Below are positions 1 to 5,574 of a stretch of 5,574 nt of DNA, one piece after another. The notes under the pieces are model-generated. The model was not told the origin of the DNA and did no database searches. It was given only the letters and a program-made list of their open reading frames with translations. Location of the stretch: NCBI GenBank assembly GCA_028703645.1, contig JAQVML010000117.1, positions 1 through 5,574 on the forward strand, given 5' to 3'. The translations under genes and the position numbers were made by a program. Position 1 is the first letter of the stretch. Each line of letters opens with the position of its first letter. Source of the stretch: Eubacteriales bacterium (lineage in GTDB: Bacteria > Bacillota > Clostridia > Christensenellales > CAG-138).

Positions 1-855
1 ATGCTGGACGCGATCCGGCGGATCAAGGACGCGATGCGAGAGGGTAACGCGCCAGCGATCGGCGGCATTTATATGGAAGGGCCTTATATGAACCCGAAAT
101 ACGGCGCTTCGCCGGAGAAAAACAAATGGCAAGGGCCGATTAAGCCCGATGAGGCGAGCGCGCTGATTCAGGCAACAGGAGAGAGCGTTTTAGTTTGGGC
201 AGTTGCGCCGGAGAGAGAGGGCGTTGCCTCGTTTGTGCAGGCAGCGAAAGCTGCCAATCAAAACGTACGGTTCGCCGTTGGGCACAGCGAGGCCACGCCC
301 GCGCAAATCGCTCATCTCAAGCAATATGACCTGATCATTCAAACGCATTGCACCAACGCGACGGGCGCGCCCTGCGAAGTTGGCGGAACGCGCGCCTGCG
401 GGCCGGACGAAGCCTGCTTCTATGATCCGGACATGTACGCGGAAGTGATTTGCGATTCCTGCGGCATCCATGTACATCCCGATATGCTGCGGCTCATCCA
501 CCGCATCAAGGGGGACGATCGGGTGATTTTGATTACGGATAGCTTCGTTTCCAGCGAACAGCCGCCGGAGAACCTGCGGCACATTACCGATTTGCTGTTT
601 GACGCAAACGGCGGTCTCTGCGGCAGCAAGCTGACGATGGACGTCGCCTGCCGCAACATGATGCGCCATGCGGGGATTGACCTGCAGCAGGCGTTTCGCA
701 TGGCGAGCCTGAACCCCGCGTGCGCGGTCGGGCTGGATGGCGAGGTTGGCAGCATTGCCGCGGGCAAACGCGCAAACCTCGTATTAGTGGACGATACCAT
801 GCATCTCTTTGGTGTATGGATCGATGGGGAATGGATAGGCGGGCAGCCGACGTAA
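1..855 (+). CDS. NagA-like amidohydrolase (N-acetylglucosamine-6-phosphate deacetylase family), 5' end outside window
   Basis: Metal-dependent amidohydrolase related to NagA, which removes acetate from N-acetylglucosamine-6-phosphate in the cytoplasm. The frame is open from base 1, giving 284 residues against roughly 380 for NagA. About 100 N-terminal residues, including the usual HxH metal motif, should lie left of the window, so the ATG at base 1 is probably an internal Met. Visible family marks, numbered from base 1: MEGPY with metal-ligand Glu26, VGHSEAT with His95, THCTNA with His116 (NagA has THLFNAM or similar), GIHVHP with His157, and ITDS with Asp180, the catalytic acid/base position. 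GSKLTMD at 208-214 and SIAAGKRANLVLVD near the C-terminus are also typical. Residues 117-154 carry six cysteines, and the NagA REPG-like phosphate-contact stretch is not recognisable there. The gene stops at TAA 853-855, 33 bases before the amidase gene, so the two are probably co-transcribed. The family is firm. The exact substrate is uncertain. Confidence 0.9.
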   Translation: MLDAIRRIKDAMREGNAPAIGGIYMEGPYMNPKYGASPEKNKWQGPIKPDEASALIQATGESVLVWAVAPEREGVASFVQAAKAANQNVRFAVGHSEATPAQIAHLKQYDLIIQTHCTNATGAPCEVGGTRACGPDEACFYDPDMYAEVICDSCGIHVHPDMLRLIHRIKGDDRVILITDSFVSSEQPPENLRHITDLLFDANGGLCGSKLTMDVACRNMMRHAGIDLQQAFRMASLNPACAVGLDGEVGSIAAGKRANLVLVDDTMHLFGVWIDGEWIGGQPT

Positions 856-872
856 GAAGGTTGTCCGTATGG

Positions 873-880
873 AAAGGGGA
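873..880 (+). promoter_or_regulatory. Shine-Dalgarno site of the ceramidase-like gene
   Basis: AAAGGGGA lies 8 bases before ATG 889. It supports the first of two adjacent ATGs (889 and 892). A second purine run, GAGGGA at 883-888, abuts the start and would only suit the second ATG, at short spacing. Confidence 0.55.
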
Positions 881-888
881 TAGAGGGA

Positions 889-2244
889 ATGATGTTCAAA
901 GCGGGAGTTGCGCAGATTGAGATTTCGCCCGATCGAGGATTGGAACTGGCGGGGTATCCGCATTATCCGCGCAACAACACCGGCGTACACGATCCGCTGT
1001 TTGCGGCGTGCTTGTATCTTTCGGATGGCGAGACGGAACTTTGTATGGTGACGCTGGATCTACTGTTTTTTTCCAAGCGGCATGTGGCGGAGGTGCGTAG
1101 ACGCGTACAGGCGGTCTGCGGACTGAAAGCGGATCACTTGATGATCTCGTGCTCACATACACACTCCGGCCCGTGGGCCGCGGGCAGGCTCGATGTAGAG
1201 AGCTTGGAAGCGGGAAAAGAACAGCCGCATGCGTATGTGGAGACGTTGATTGAGCGAATCACGCGAATCGTAGCGCAGGCAAAGAGCGATTGTTTTAAGG
1301 CGACGCTTGCCTGCGGATGCGAAATCTGCGGCGCCGAACAGGGCGTTGGCGGAAACAGAACGATGCGCGGCGGCCCGCATGACCCACTGGTCAGCGTGTT
1401 TTCCGTCAAGGACTTGAGCGGGCGTGTGCGCGGCGTGTTTACGAACTATACGCTGCATCCAACGTTTATTCACGAGTGGAGCGATGTGGTCACGGCGGAC
1501 TATCCCGGTTATGTGCGGCAGGAGATTCAAAAACACGCGCCGGACGCCGTGTTCGGGTTTGCGCAAGGTGCCTCCGGCAATCAATCCAGTCGGTATTATC
1601 GCACCGGGGAGTCGTTTGACGAAGCGGAGCGCGTGGGTGCGCTGCTGGGGGAGGCCGCGTGGCGCGTGGTTGAGCATGGCGAGTACCGCAGTGATATCAC
1701 GCTCGCTGTCGCGAGCTCCAGCGTAGAGCCAATCATTCGCACCTTTGGCGAGGAGGCGGAGCTGGAGAAGCGCGTTGCAAGAGACCGCGCGATCTACGAA
1801 GACCTCTATGCGCGATATGGCTCGTCAAAGAATCGCGACGAATACTATCTTTGGCAAAACGCGAACCTAAAACTGCTCGGCTCGGAGGATCAGTTGGGCT
1901 ATGTGCGGATGCAGAACCGCGGCGTACAGATTGAGTTGCTTCGGGACGAGCGACCGGCGGAGATTCAGATGTTTCGCATCGGCTCCTGCTGCGTAATCGG
2001 CCTTCCAGGAGAAGTGTTTGTCGAATACGCGCTCTACCTCAAAGCCATGGCGGGGTACCCGATGGTGGTAGTCAATACGCTCGCAAACGGGTGTTTGCCC
2101 GGTTACCTGATCACGCCGCAAGGCATGAGCGAAGGCGGGTATGAGGCGGACACGTCCATGCTGGACGTCGCGTTCGGGCGAACGCTGATCGACTGCGCAT
2201 TGGACACGCTCGCGCGCTTGCCGCACCAGCCTTCGCAAAAATAG
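889..2244 (+). CDS. Neutral/alkaline non-lysosomal ceramidase-family hydrolase (zinc amidase)
   Basis: A 451-residue member of the neutral ceramidase family (PF04734-type), zinc amidases that cleave N-acyl bonds; the classical substrate is ceramide. Family landmarks occur in order. The N-terminus AGVAQIEISPDRG is the typical first strand. SHTHSGP gives His90 and His92, matching the HTHxGP zinc motif. TLHPT gives His190, the second zinc histidine region. AQGASGNQSS aligns with the catalytic Ser block (GDVSPN in the Pseudomonas enzyme), pointing to Ser233. LPGEVF gives Glu375, and NGCLPGYLITP gives Tyr406, corresponding to the late Glu and Tyr zinc ligands. No signal peptide or membrane segment is seen, so it is probably cytosolic, unlike secreted ceramidases. 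It is also shorter than the roughly 650-700 residues of those enzymes, lacking their C-terminal extension. It sits between NagA-like and NagB-like genes, so an N-acylated sugar derivative is a more likely substrate than ceramide (inference). Confidence 0.9.
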   Translation: MMFKAGVAQIEISPDRGLELAGYPHYPRNNTGVHDPLFAACLYLSDGETELCMVTLDLLFFSKRHVAEVRRRVQAVCGLKADHLMISCSHTHSGPWAAGRLDVESLEAGKEQPHAYVETLIERITRIVAQAKSDCFKATLACGCEICGAEQGVGGNRTMRGGPHDPLVSVFSVKDLSGRVRGVFTNYTLHPTFIHEWSDVVTADYPGYVRQEIQKHAPDAVFGFAQGASGNQSSRYYRTGESFDEAERVGALLGEAAWRVVEHGEYRSDITLAVASSSVEPIIRTFGEEAELEKRVARDRAIYEDLYARYGSSKNRDEYYLWQNANLKLLGSEDQLGYVRMQNRGVQIELLRDERPAEIQMFRIGSCCVIGLPGEVFVEYALYLKAMAGYPMVVVNTLANGCLPGYLITPQGMSEGGYEADTSMLDVAFGRTLIDCALDTLARLPHQPSQK

Positions 2245-2291
2245 AAACGATTACAGGCCGGAGAAAGCTCCATCAGGCTAAAAATATCTTT

Positions 2292-2312
2292 GGAAAAGAA
2301 GAGAAAAGAAAG
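2292..2312 (+). promoter_or_regulatory. Uninterrupted purine tract, probable ribosome loading region of the NagB-like gene
   Basis: Twenty-one consecutive purines precede the start region. There is no consensus AGGAGG. Partial matches are AGAAGAG ahead of GTG 2312 and AGTGAG ahead of ATG 2327. The choice of start therefore rests on codon type and protein appearance rather than on a clear Shine-Dalgarno site. Confidence 0.35.
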
Positions 2313-2326
2313 TGAGAAACTGTACC

Positions 2327-3280
2327 ATGGGAACCTTCCATCAAAAACCCGGCGCGTGGGTGCCGTATCGCGACGAAGCGGAGCTCAATCGCGTGCGCGC
2401 GATCACGCGCGAAGACATAGCAAAAATGAACCATGTTCATCCGCGCAACCCGAATGTGCATTTGGACGTGATTCGCAACGAAGAATTTGAGATGATCATG
2501 CTCACCGACATGTTCACCCGGATTCTGGATTCCGATCGTTACGATAAAAAGGTTGTGCTGGTGATGCCGAATCCCTGCACGACGTATCGCAAACTCGCCT
2601 ACATGCTCAACAGTTGCCATGTCAGCTGCCGCAACGTCAAATTCTATATGATGGACGAGTGGGCGGATGAGGACGGCAACATCGCGCCGCTGAGCTATGA
2701 GGCGGGGTTTGGCAACGCGTTTATGCGCTTTTGCATTTCGCAGCTCGATCCGTCGCTGGGCTTTCAGATGGAAAACTTCGTCTATTTCTCCAACGAGACG
2801 GTGGATAGCTATTCCAAGCGTCTGGAAGACGACGGCGAAGCGGATGCGATCTATTCCGGCCCGGGTTGGCCGGGGCATCTCGCGTTTATCGATCCGGTGG
2901 AAGACTGGTATTGCGACTCGCTCGAAGAATATATGCGCCAGCCCGCGAAGGTAGCGAAGCTGCACCCCATGACGATGCTGCAAAACTCGCTCCACGGCTC
3001 CTTTGGCTACAGCGGAGATGTGGCGAAAGTGCCTCCGATGGGCGCGATGATGGGCCCGCGCGACGCGATGCAGGCAAAGAATGTGTTTGACCTGCACGGC
3101 ATCACAACGGACGGCACCAAGGTCACCTGGCAGCGTATGATTTCGCGGCTCTGCATCTTTGCAAACCCCTGTCAGGAGCTGCCGGCATCCATTTTGCAGC
3201 TCAGGGACAAGCCGACCTATATCTACATGTCCGAAAACTCCGCCGCAACGATCAAGGCGGACGATTATTTCCAGTATTGA
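2327..3280 (+). CDS. NagB-like protein (glucosamine-6-phosphate deaminase/isomerase superfamily) with atypical active site
   Basis: Related to NagB, which converts glucosamine-6-phosphate to fructose-6-phosphate and ammonia in the cytosol. I chose ATG 2327 (317 residues). An in-frame GTG at 2312 would add five residues (MRNCT) that look untranslated. Family marks, numbered from ATG 2327: PNPCTTYRKL at 81-90 where NagB has PTGGTPxTTYK; FYMMDEW with Asp110 at the general-base Asp72 position of E. coli NagB; GPGWPGHLAFIDP at 178-190 where NagB has GVGNDGHIAFNEP; TKVTWQR around Lys265, possibly the phosphate-binding lysine; and IYMSENSAATIK near the C-terminus. His184 of the catalytic block is kept, but the Asp141 position is Pro182 and the Glu148 position is Asp189. 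The phosphate loop lacks its Gly-Gly-Thr. It is about 50 residues longer than E. coli NagB (266), mainly at the N-terminus. It lies 82 bases after the amidase gene and is probably in the same operon. Superfamily is firm; deaminase activity is doubtful. Confidence 0.82.
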   Translation: MGTFHQKPGAWVPYRDEAELNRVRAITREDIAKMNHVHPRNPNVHLDVIRNEEFEMIMLTDMFTRILDSDRYDKKVVLVMPNPCTTYRKLAYMLNSCHVSCRNVKFYMMDEWADEDGNIAPLSYEAGFGNAFMRFCISQLDPSLGFQMENFVYFSNETVDSYSKRLEDDGEADAIYSGPGWPGHLAFIDPVEDWYCDSLEEYMRQPAKVAKLHPMTMLQNSLHGSFGYSGDVAKVPPMGAMMGPRDAMQAKNVFDLHGITTDGTKVTWQRMISRLCIFANPCQELPASILQLRDKPTYIYMSENSAATIKADDYFQY

Positions 3281-3297
3281 TCGCTCAAAAAGGCGAA

Positions 3298-3332
3298 AAA
3301 AGGGTGGCCGGTATCAACCCGACCGCCCTTTT
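3298..3332 (+). terminator. Terminator-like hairpin after the NagB-like gene
   Basis: A 14-position stem (3298-3311 with 3319-3332) encloses the 7-base loop TATCAAC. The pairing has one G-T wobble (3305/3325) and one C-A mismatch (3308/3322). The left arm begins AAAAGGG and the right arm ends CCCTTTT, so the T run is four bases long and forms part of the stem, followed by CC. It starts 17 bases past the stop codon at 3280. Position and structure suit an intrinsic terminator or a partial attenuator between the enzyme genes and the transporter. The short T tract suggests some read-through. Confidence 0.6.
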
Positions 3333-3381
3333 CCATACCTGCTGCCGCGCATTACTTCCATGAGCCAATCATCGTCTTATT

Positions 3382-3389
3382 AAAGGCGG
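3382..3389 (+). promoter_or_regulatory. Shine-Dalgarno site of the transporter gene
   Basis: AAAGGCGG lies 9 bases before ATG 3399 and supports that start. No convincing -35/-10 pair was found between the hairpin and this site, so transcription of the transporter may come from read-through. Confidence 0.5.
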
Positions 3390-3398
3390 AAAAGAAAC

Positions 3399-4697
3399 AT
3401 GAACCTACAAAAAAAGAACGCGGATTCCCCGCGCGAGACCTGGCGCATTCAGCGCAACAACGGAATCTATTACGCCATTCGGGAGGGATGCTATGCCGCG
3501 GCGGCGCTGTTCATCAGCGGCACGTTTATTCAGCTTTACCTCGCGCAACAGGGCGTTTCCACCGTCCATATCGGGGTGTTTAACACGGTGCTCTGCGTTG
3601 TGAGCCTCGCCGCAACGATGGCGTTTTCAGACCTCGCGGAGCGAAGACCGAATGCGGTTCGCCAAAATGACTGGCTGCTGCTTGCAATCTCGCTGTTCTT
3701 CGTCTGCTATCTGCCGCTGTTGCTGCATCGGCAAGCGGTTTCGCTGACGGTTTGGCTGCTCGTGACGGTGGTTGCCTCGGTGCAGATCGTGCTGGCATCC
3801 TGCAAGGGCGTGCTGGACTATAAAATGCTGTATCAAATCATCGACATCGAGCGATATGGCGCGGTCGCCTCGATGACGGGCGTCTCGATCGGGCTATTTG
3901 GCATGATATATAGCTGGTTATTTGCGCAAACGCTGTCGCGCTTTCCCGCGCGGCTCGCGTTCCTCATCGGGTTTTGTTCCAGCGCGCTGCTCGTGCTTGC
4001 GGCGTATGTCTGTAACCGCAAGATGACGGTGATTCACGATCCGTTTGTTCACCCAAAGCAGGCGAAAGTCAGCGTCAAAGCCAAGGTGAACATGGTTGTA
4101 TCCGTGCTGAGACAACCGGAATTTCGCGTGTTTGTGATTCCAAACACACTGCGCGGGATCACGATCGGCATCCTCAACTCTCTGGTGTTGGTCGCGCTGG
4201 AACTCGGCGTCTCCGCAAAGACGGCCGCCAATCTCGCGATGGCGGGTTCGATCGGCTACCTGCTGGGGAGCCTTTCCTACAATGCGCTCTCGCGCGTGAT
4301 GCAACCCAAACGCCTCGGCTTAATCGGTGCGGGGCTTCTTTGCGCGGTGGTATTTTTACCGTACAGCGGCAAAGAAATGTTGTTCCTGATCGTTGCAATG
4401 TTTGGATACATGGGCAGGACACTGGTCGATTATGCCGTGCCTTCGATGGTGTTTCAGTTGATCGATCCGGCTGTTTCCGGCGTATACAACGCCTGGCGGA
4501 CGGTGCTCTTTAGCGTTGCCGCGGCTGCAATGTCCTATCTGGTCGGCGCACTGTTGGGAAAGATACCGACCGTTGCGCTGCTCGCCCTTTGCGCGGGGGC
4601 ATATTTGGTCTGCGCCGTTTGGTATTTTGTTTCGATCAATCGCTTCATCAAACAGCCCGCCTTGAAACAAGACGGGCAATCGGAAAACGAAGGTTGA
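3399..4697 (+). CDS. MFS-type transporter, about 12 membrane segments
   Basis: An integral membrane protein of 432 residues, the usual size for the major facilitator superfamily. Hydrophobic segments are seen at about 31-50, 55-76, 92-109, 115-134, 156-176, 185-205, 245-266, 272-292, 305-321, 325-345, 362-387 and 390-412. A hydrophilic central loop at about 207-240, rich in Lys and Val, separates two six-helix halves. SDLAERRP at 77-84, between helices 2 and 3, resembles the charged MFS motif A. The N-terminal 25 residues and the C-terminal tail are polar and probably cytoplasmic. The substrate cannot be read from the sequence. By context it likely imports the sugar or amide compound processed by the upstream enzymes (inference). 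No phosphotransferase component or kinase is visible, so uptake would deliver an unphosphorylated substrate. It follows the NagB-like gene by 118 bases with a hairpin between them, and converges on the regulator gene. Confidence 0.85.
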   Translation: MNLQKKNADSPRETWRIQRNNGIYYAIREGCYAAAALFISGTFIQLYLAQQGVSTVHIGVFNTVLCVVSLAATMAFSDLAERRPNAVRQNDWLLLAISLFFVCYLPLLLHRQAVSLTVWLLVTVVASVQIVLASCKGVLDYKMLYQIIDIERYGAVASMTGVSIGLFGMIYSWLFAQTLSRFPARLAFLIGFCSSALLVLAAYVCNRKMTVIHDPFVHPKQAKVSVKAKVNMVVSVLRQPEFRVFVIPNTLRGITIGILNSLVLVALELGVSAKTAANLAMAGSIGYLLGSLSYNALSRVMQPKRLGLIGAGLLCAVVFLPYSGKEMLFLIVAMFGYMGRTLVDYAVPSMVFQLIDPAVSGVYNAWRTVLFSVAAAAMSYLVGALLGKIPTVALLALCAGAYLVCAVWYFVSINRFIKQPALKQDGQSENEG

Positions 4698-4711
4698 ATA
4701 CGGTGATAGAA

Positions 4712-4727
4712 CAGATCAGATGATCTG
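4712..4727. repeat. Perfect inverted repeat at the convergent gene junction
   Basis: CAGATCA and TGATCTG (7 + 7 bases, 2-base centre) form a perfect palindrome covering the stop codon of the regulator gene, 15 bases past the transporter stop. It could fold as a 6-base-pair stem with an AGAT loop. Neither side has a T run, so it is a weak terminator candidate at best. Function is unknown. Confidence 0.4.
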
Positions 4728-5489
4728 AAGATCGACGCCTTCCGCGCGGATTTGCTCCACGATTTCGGGATTTGCGCCGTCGTCGGTAAGGATTACCGTT
4801 TTCGGTGTCAGCACGCTGATGCGCGAAAAGCTCTCTCTACCGAGCTTTGTGCTGTCCGCCACGATGATGGAGGATTGCGCGCGCTCCATCATGATACGGT
4901 CGATTACGCTTTCCTCGGCGTGATAGGTGGTGATGCCCGCGCCGGGTTGAATGCCGTCCACGGAGAGAATCGCGAGGTTTGCGCGATAGCGGGAGATTTG
5001 CTCTTTCACATCCTCGCCATAGGTGAAGGAATATTGCGCGCTGATGTCGCCGCCGAGCAGAATCACGCGAAAGGTCGGCAGCCCGCCCAGCTCCACCGCG
5101 ACGGAGATGGAGTTTGTGACAACGTTTAGGTTTTTTCTCTGTTTGAGCTCGACCGCGGTAAAATACGTGGTTGTGCCGGAGTTGATAAACAGCGTGTCCC
5201 CATCGTGAACAAGGCCGGCCGCAGCAGCGGCGATGGCCTTTTTATTTTCCATATGCTCCTGCTTGCGGCGCTGAAATTCCAGATTGTAGTAGTTTTTCAT
5301 GGTCTGGATTGCGCCGCCCTGTGTGCGCTCCAGATATCCGTCCTGCTCCAGCGCGTCCAGATCGCTACGGATGGTAACGACGGTTGCACCGAGCACTTCA
5401 CTCAACTGCGAAACGCGAACTTGCCCGTCCCGGCGGAGAATCTCTAGAATCTTTTTTCTGCGGACGTCGATTTTCAGTTCTCCAGCCAT
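4716..5489 (-). CDS. DeoR-family transcriptional repressor
   Basis: A 257-residue regulator, the normal DeoR-family length. Residues 8-60 form the winged helix-turn-helix: RRKKILEILRRDGQVRVSQL, then a recognition helix around VVTIRSDLDALEQDG, then the wing YLERTQGGAI. Residues 80-250 form the effector domain, which shares its fold with NagB-type sugar isomerases. Typical marks there are DGDTLFINSGTTTY (96-109), TNSISV (125-130), LLGGDIS (144-150), SVDGIQPGAGITT (176-188) and ADSTKLGRESF (211-221). Such regulators usually bind a phosphorylated sugar intermediate, which releases the operator. The gene faces the catabolic genes, converging with the transporter, and starts at ATG 5489 behind a strong Shine-Dalgarno site. 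By position it is the likely local regulator, though its operator was not identified and could lie outside the window. Confidence 0.93.
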   Translation of the reverse strand: MAGELKIDVRRKKILEILRRDGQVRVSQLSEVLGATVVTIRSDLDALEQDGYLERTQGGAIQTMKNYYNLEFQRRKQEHMENKKAIAAAAAGLVHDGDTLFINSGTTTYFTAVELKQRKNLNVVTNSISVAVELGGLPTFRVILLGGDISAQYSFTYGEDVKEQISRYRANLAILSVDGIQPGAGITTYHAEESVIDRIMMERAQSSIIVADSTKLGRESFSRISVLTPKTVILTDDGANPEIVEQIRAEGVDLQII

Positions 5490-5497
5490 ACAGTTCG

Positions 5498-5506
5498 CTC
5501 TCCTTT
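5498..5506 (-). promoter_or_regulatory. Shine-Dalgarno site of the DeoR regulator gene
   Basis: On the minus strand AAAGGAGAG sits 8 bases before ATG 5489. It is the best ribosome binding site in the window and fixes the start. Confidence 0.75.
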
Positions 5507-5531
5507 GGTTGATGACGGTTCGTTTTACGAT

Positions 5532-5540
5532 AGTATACCA
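5532..5540 (-). promoter_or_regulatory. Candidate extended -10 element, proximal, of the DeoR gene
   Basis: The minus strand reads TGGTATACT, a TGn extended -10 with one mismatch to TATAAT. It lies about 42 bases before the start codon. No good -35 box is found upstream, which is tolerable for extended -10 promoters. Confidence 0.45.
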
Positions 5541-5542
5541 CG

Positions 5543-5551
5543 ATTATATCA
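5543..5551 (-). promoter_or_regulatory. Candidate extended -10 element, distal, of the DeoR gene
   Basis: The minus strand reads TGATATAAT, a perfect extended -10 (TGn plus TATAAT), about 53 bases before the start codon. The -35 region at about 17 bases spacing is poor (TTCGCG) and overlaps a GC-rich palindrome at 5562-5571. This is the stronger of the two candidates. Confidence 0.55.
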
Positions 5552-5561
5552 CGCTGAGTGC

Positions 5562-5571
5562 TTCGCGCGAA
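5562..5571. repeat. Ten-base palindrome upstream of the DeoR promoter
   Basis: TTCGCGCGAA is a perfect palindrome in the -35 zone of the candidate distal promoter, at the right window edge. It could be an operator half or whole site, but short palindromes occur by chance in GC-rich DNA and the flanking sequence is cut off. Confidence 0.25.
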
Positions 5572-5574
5572 ACG

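Noticed and set aside
190..899. Two minus-strand open frames opposite the NagA-like gene
   Set aside because: They overlap each other and a well-supported gene, have no clear ribosome site, and their composition is typical of antisense shadows.
2258..2275. Small inverted repeat GGAG/CTCC between the amidase and NagB-like genes
   Set aside because: The stem is only four base pairs with no T run, so it is too weak to call a terminator or regulatory hairpin.
2251..2290. Possible promoter for the NagB-like gene (TTACAG with downstream A/T-rich sequence)
   Set aside because: The spacing to any -10-like hexamer is over 20 bases, so it is not a credible sigma-70 type promoter.
2273..3097. Long open frame (274 codons) on the minus strand opposite the NagB-like gene
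   Set aside because: The translation is rich in His and Arg with no recognisable motif, as expected for the antisense of a GC-rich gene. The plus strand has clear family motifs throughout.
3360..3383. Tiny frame (7 codons) just before the transporter, a possible leader peptide
   Set aside because: It has no Shine-Dalgarno site, and its sequence MSQSSSY does not suggest attenuation.
4752..5129. Plus-strand open frame opposite the DeoR gene
   Set aside because: The minus strand encodes a full-length DeoR protein with all family motifs. The plus frame has no family resemblance.

Overview
The window reads as a compact bacterial amino-sugar-type catabolic locus. G+C looks moderately high (above 50% by eye). 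Purine-rich Shine-Dalgarno sites, extended -10 promoter elements, tightly packed genes and a DeoR-type regulator fit a Firmicutes/Clostridia-like anaerobe. That placement is inferred from style, not from a marker gene.

Layout: (1) 1-855 (+) is the C-terminal three quarters of a NagA-like amidohydrolase, cut by the left window edge. (2) 889-2244 (+) is a short neutral/alkaline-ceramidase-family (PF04734-type) zinc amidase without a signal peptide. (3) 2327-3280 (+) is a NagB-like protein of the glucosamine-6-phosphate deaminase/isomerase superfamily. Its active-site and phosphate-loop motifs differ from the canonical enzyme. A terminator-like hairpin follows at 3298-3332. (4) 3399-4697 (+) is an MFS-type transporter with about 12 membrane segments. 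(5) 4716-5489 (-) is a DeoR-family repressor, convergent with the transporter, with its own Shine-Dalgarno site and two candidate extended -10 elements at 5532-5551. The remaining intergenic stretches are all under 120 bases.

How the genes may work together (inference): the transporter imports a sugar or amide conjugate. The ceramidase-like amidase and the NagA-like deacylase remove N-acyl groups. The NagB-like protein handles the released amino sugar or a relative. The DeoR regulator senses a pathway sugar or sugar phosphate. What sets this apart from an ordinary nag locus is the pairing of NagA/NagB relatives with a PF04734 amidase, plus the loss in the NagB-like protein of the catalytic Asp and the Gly-rich phosphate loop. 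Together these suggest a non-standard substrate.
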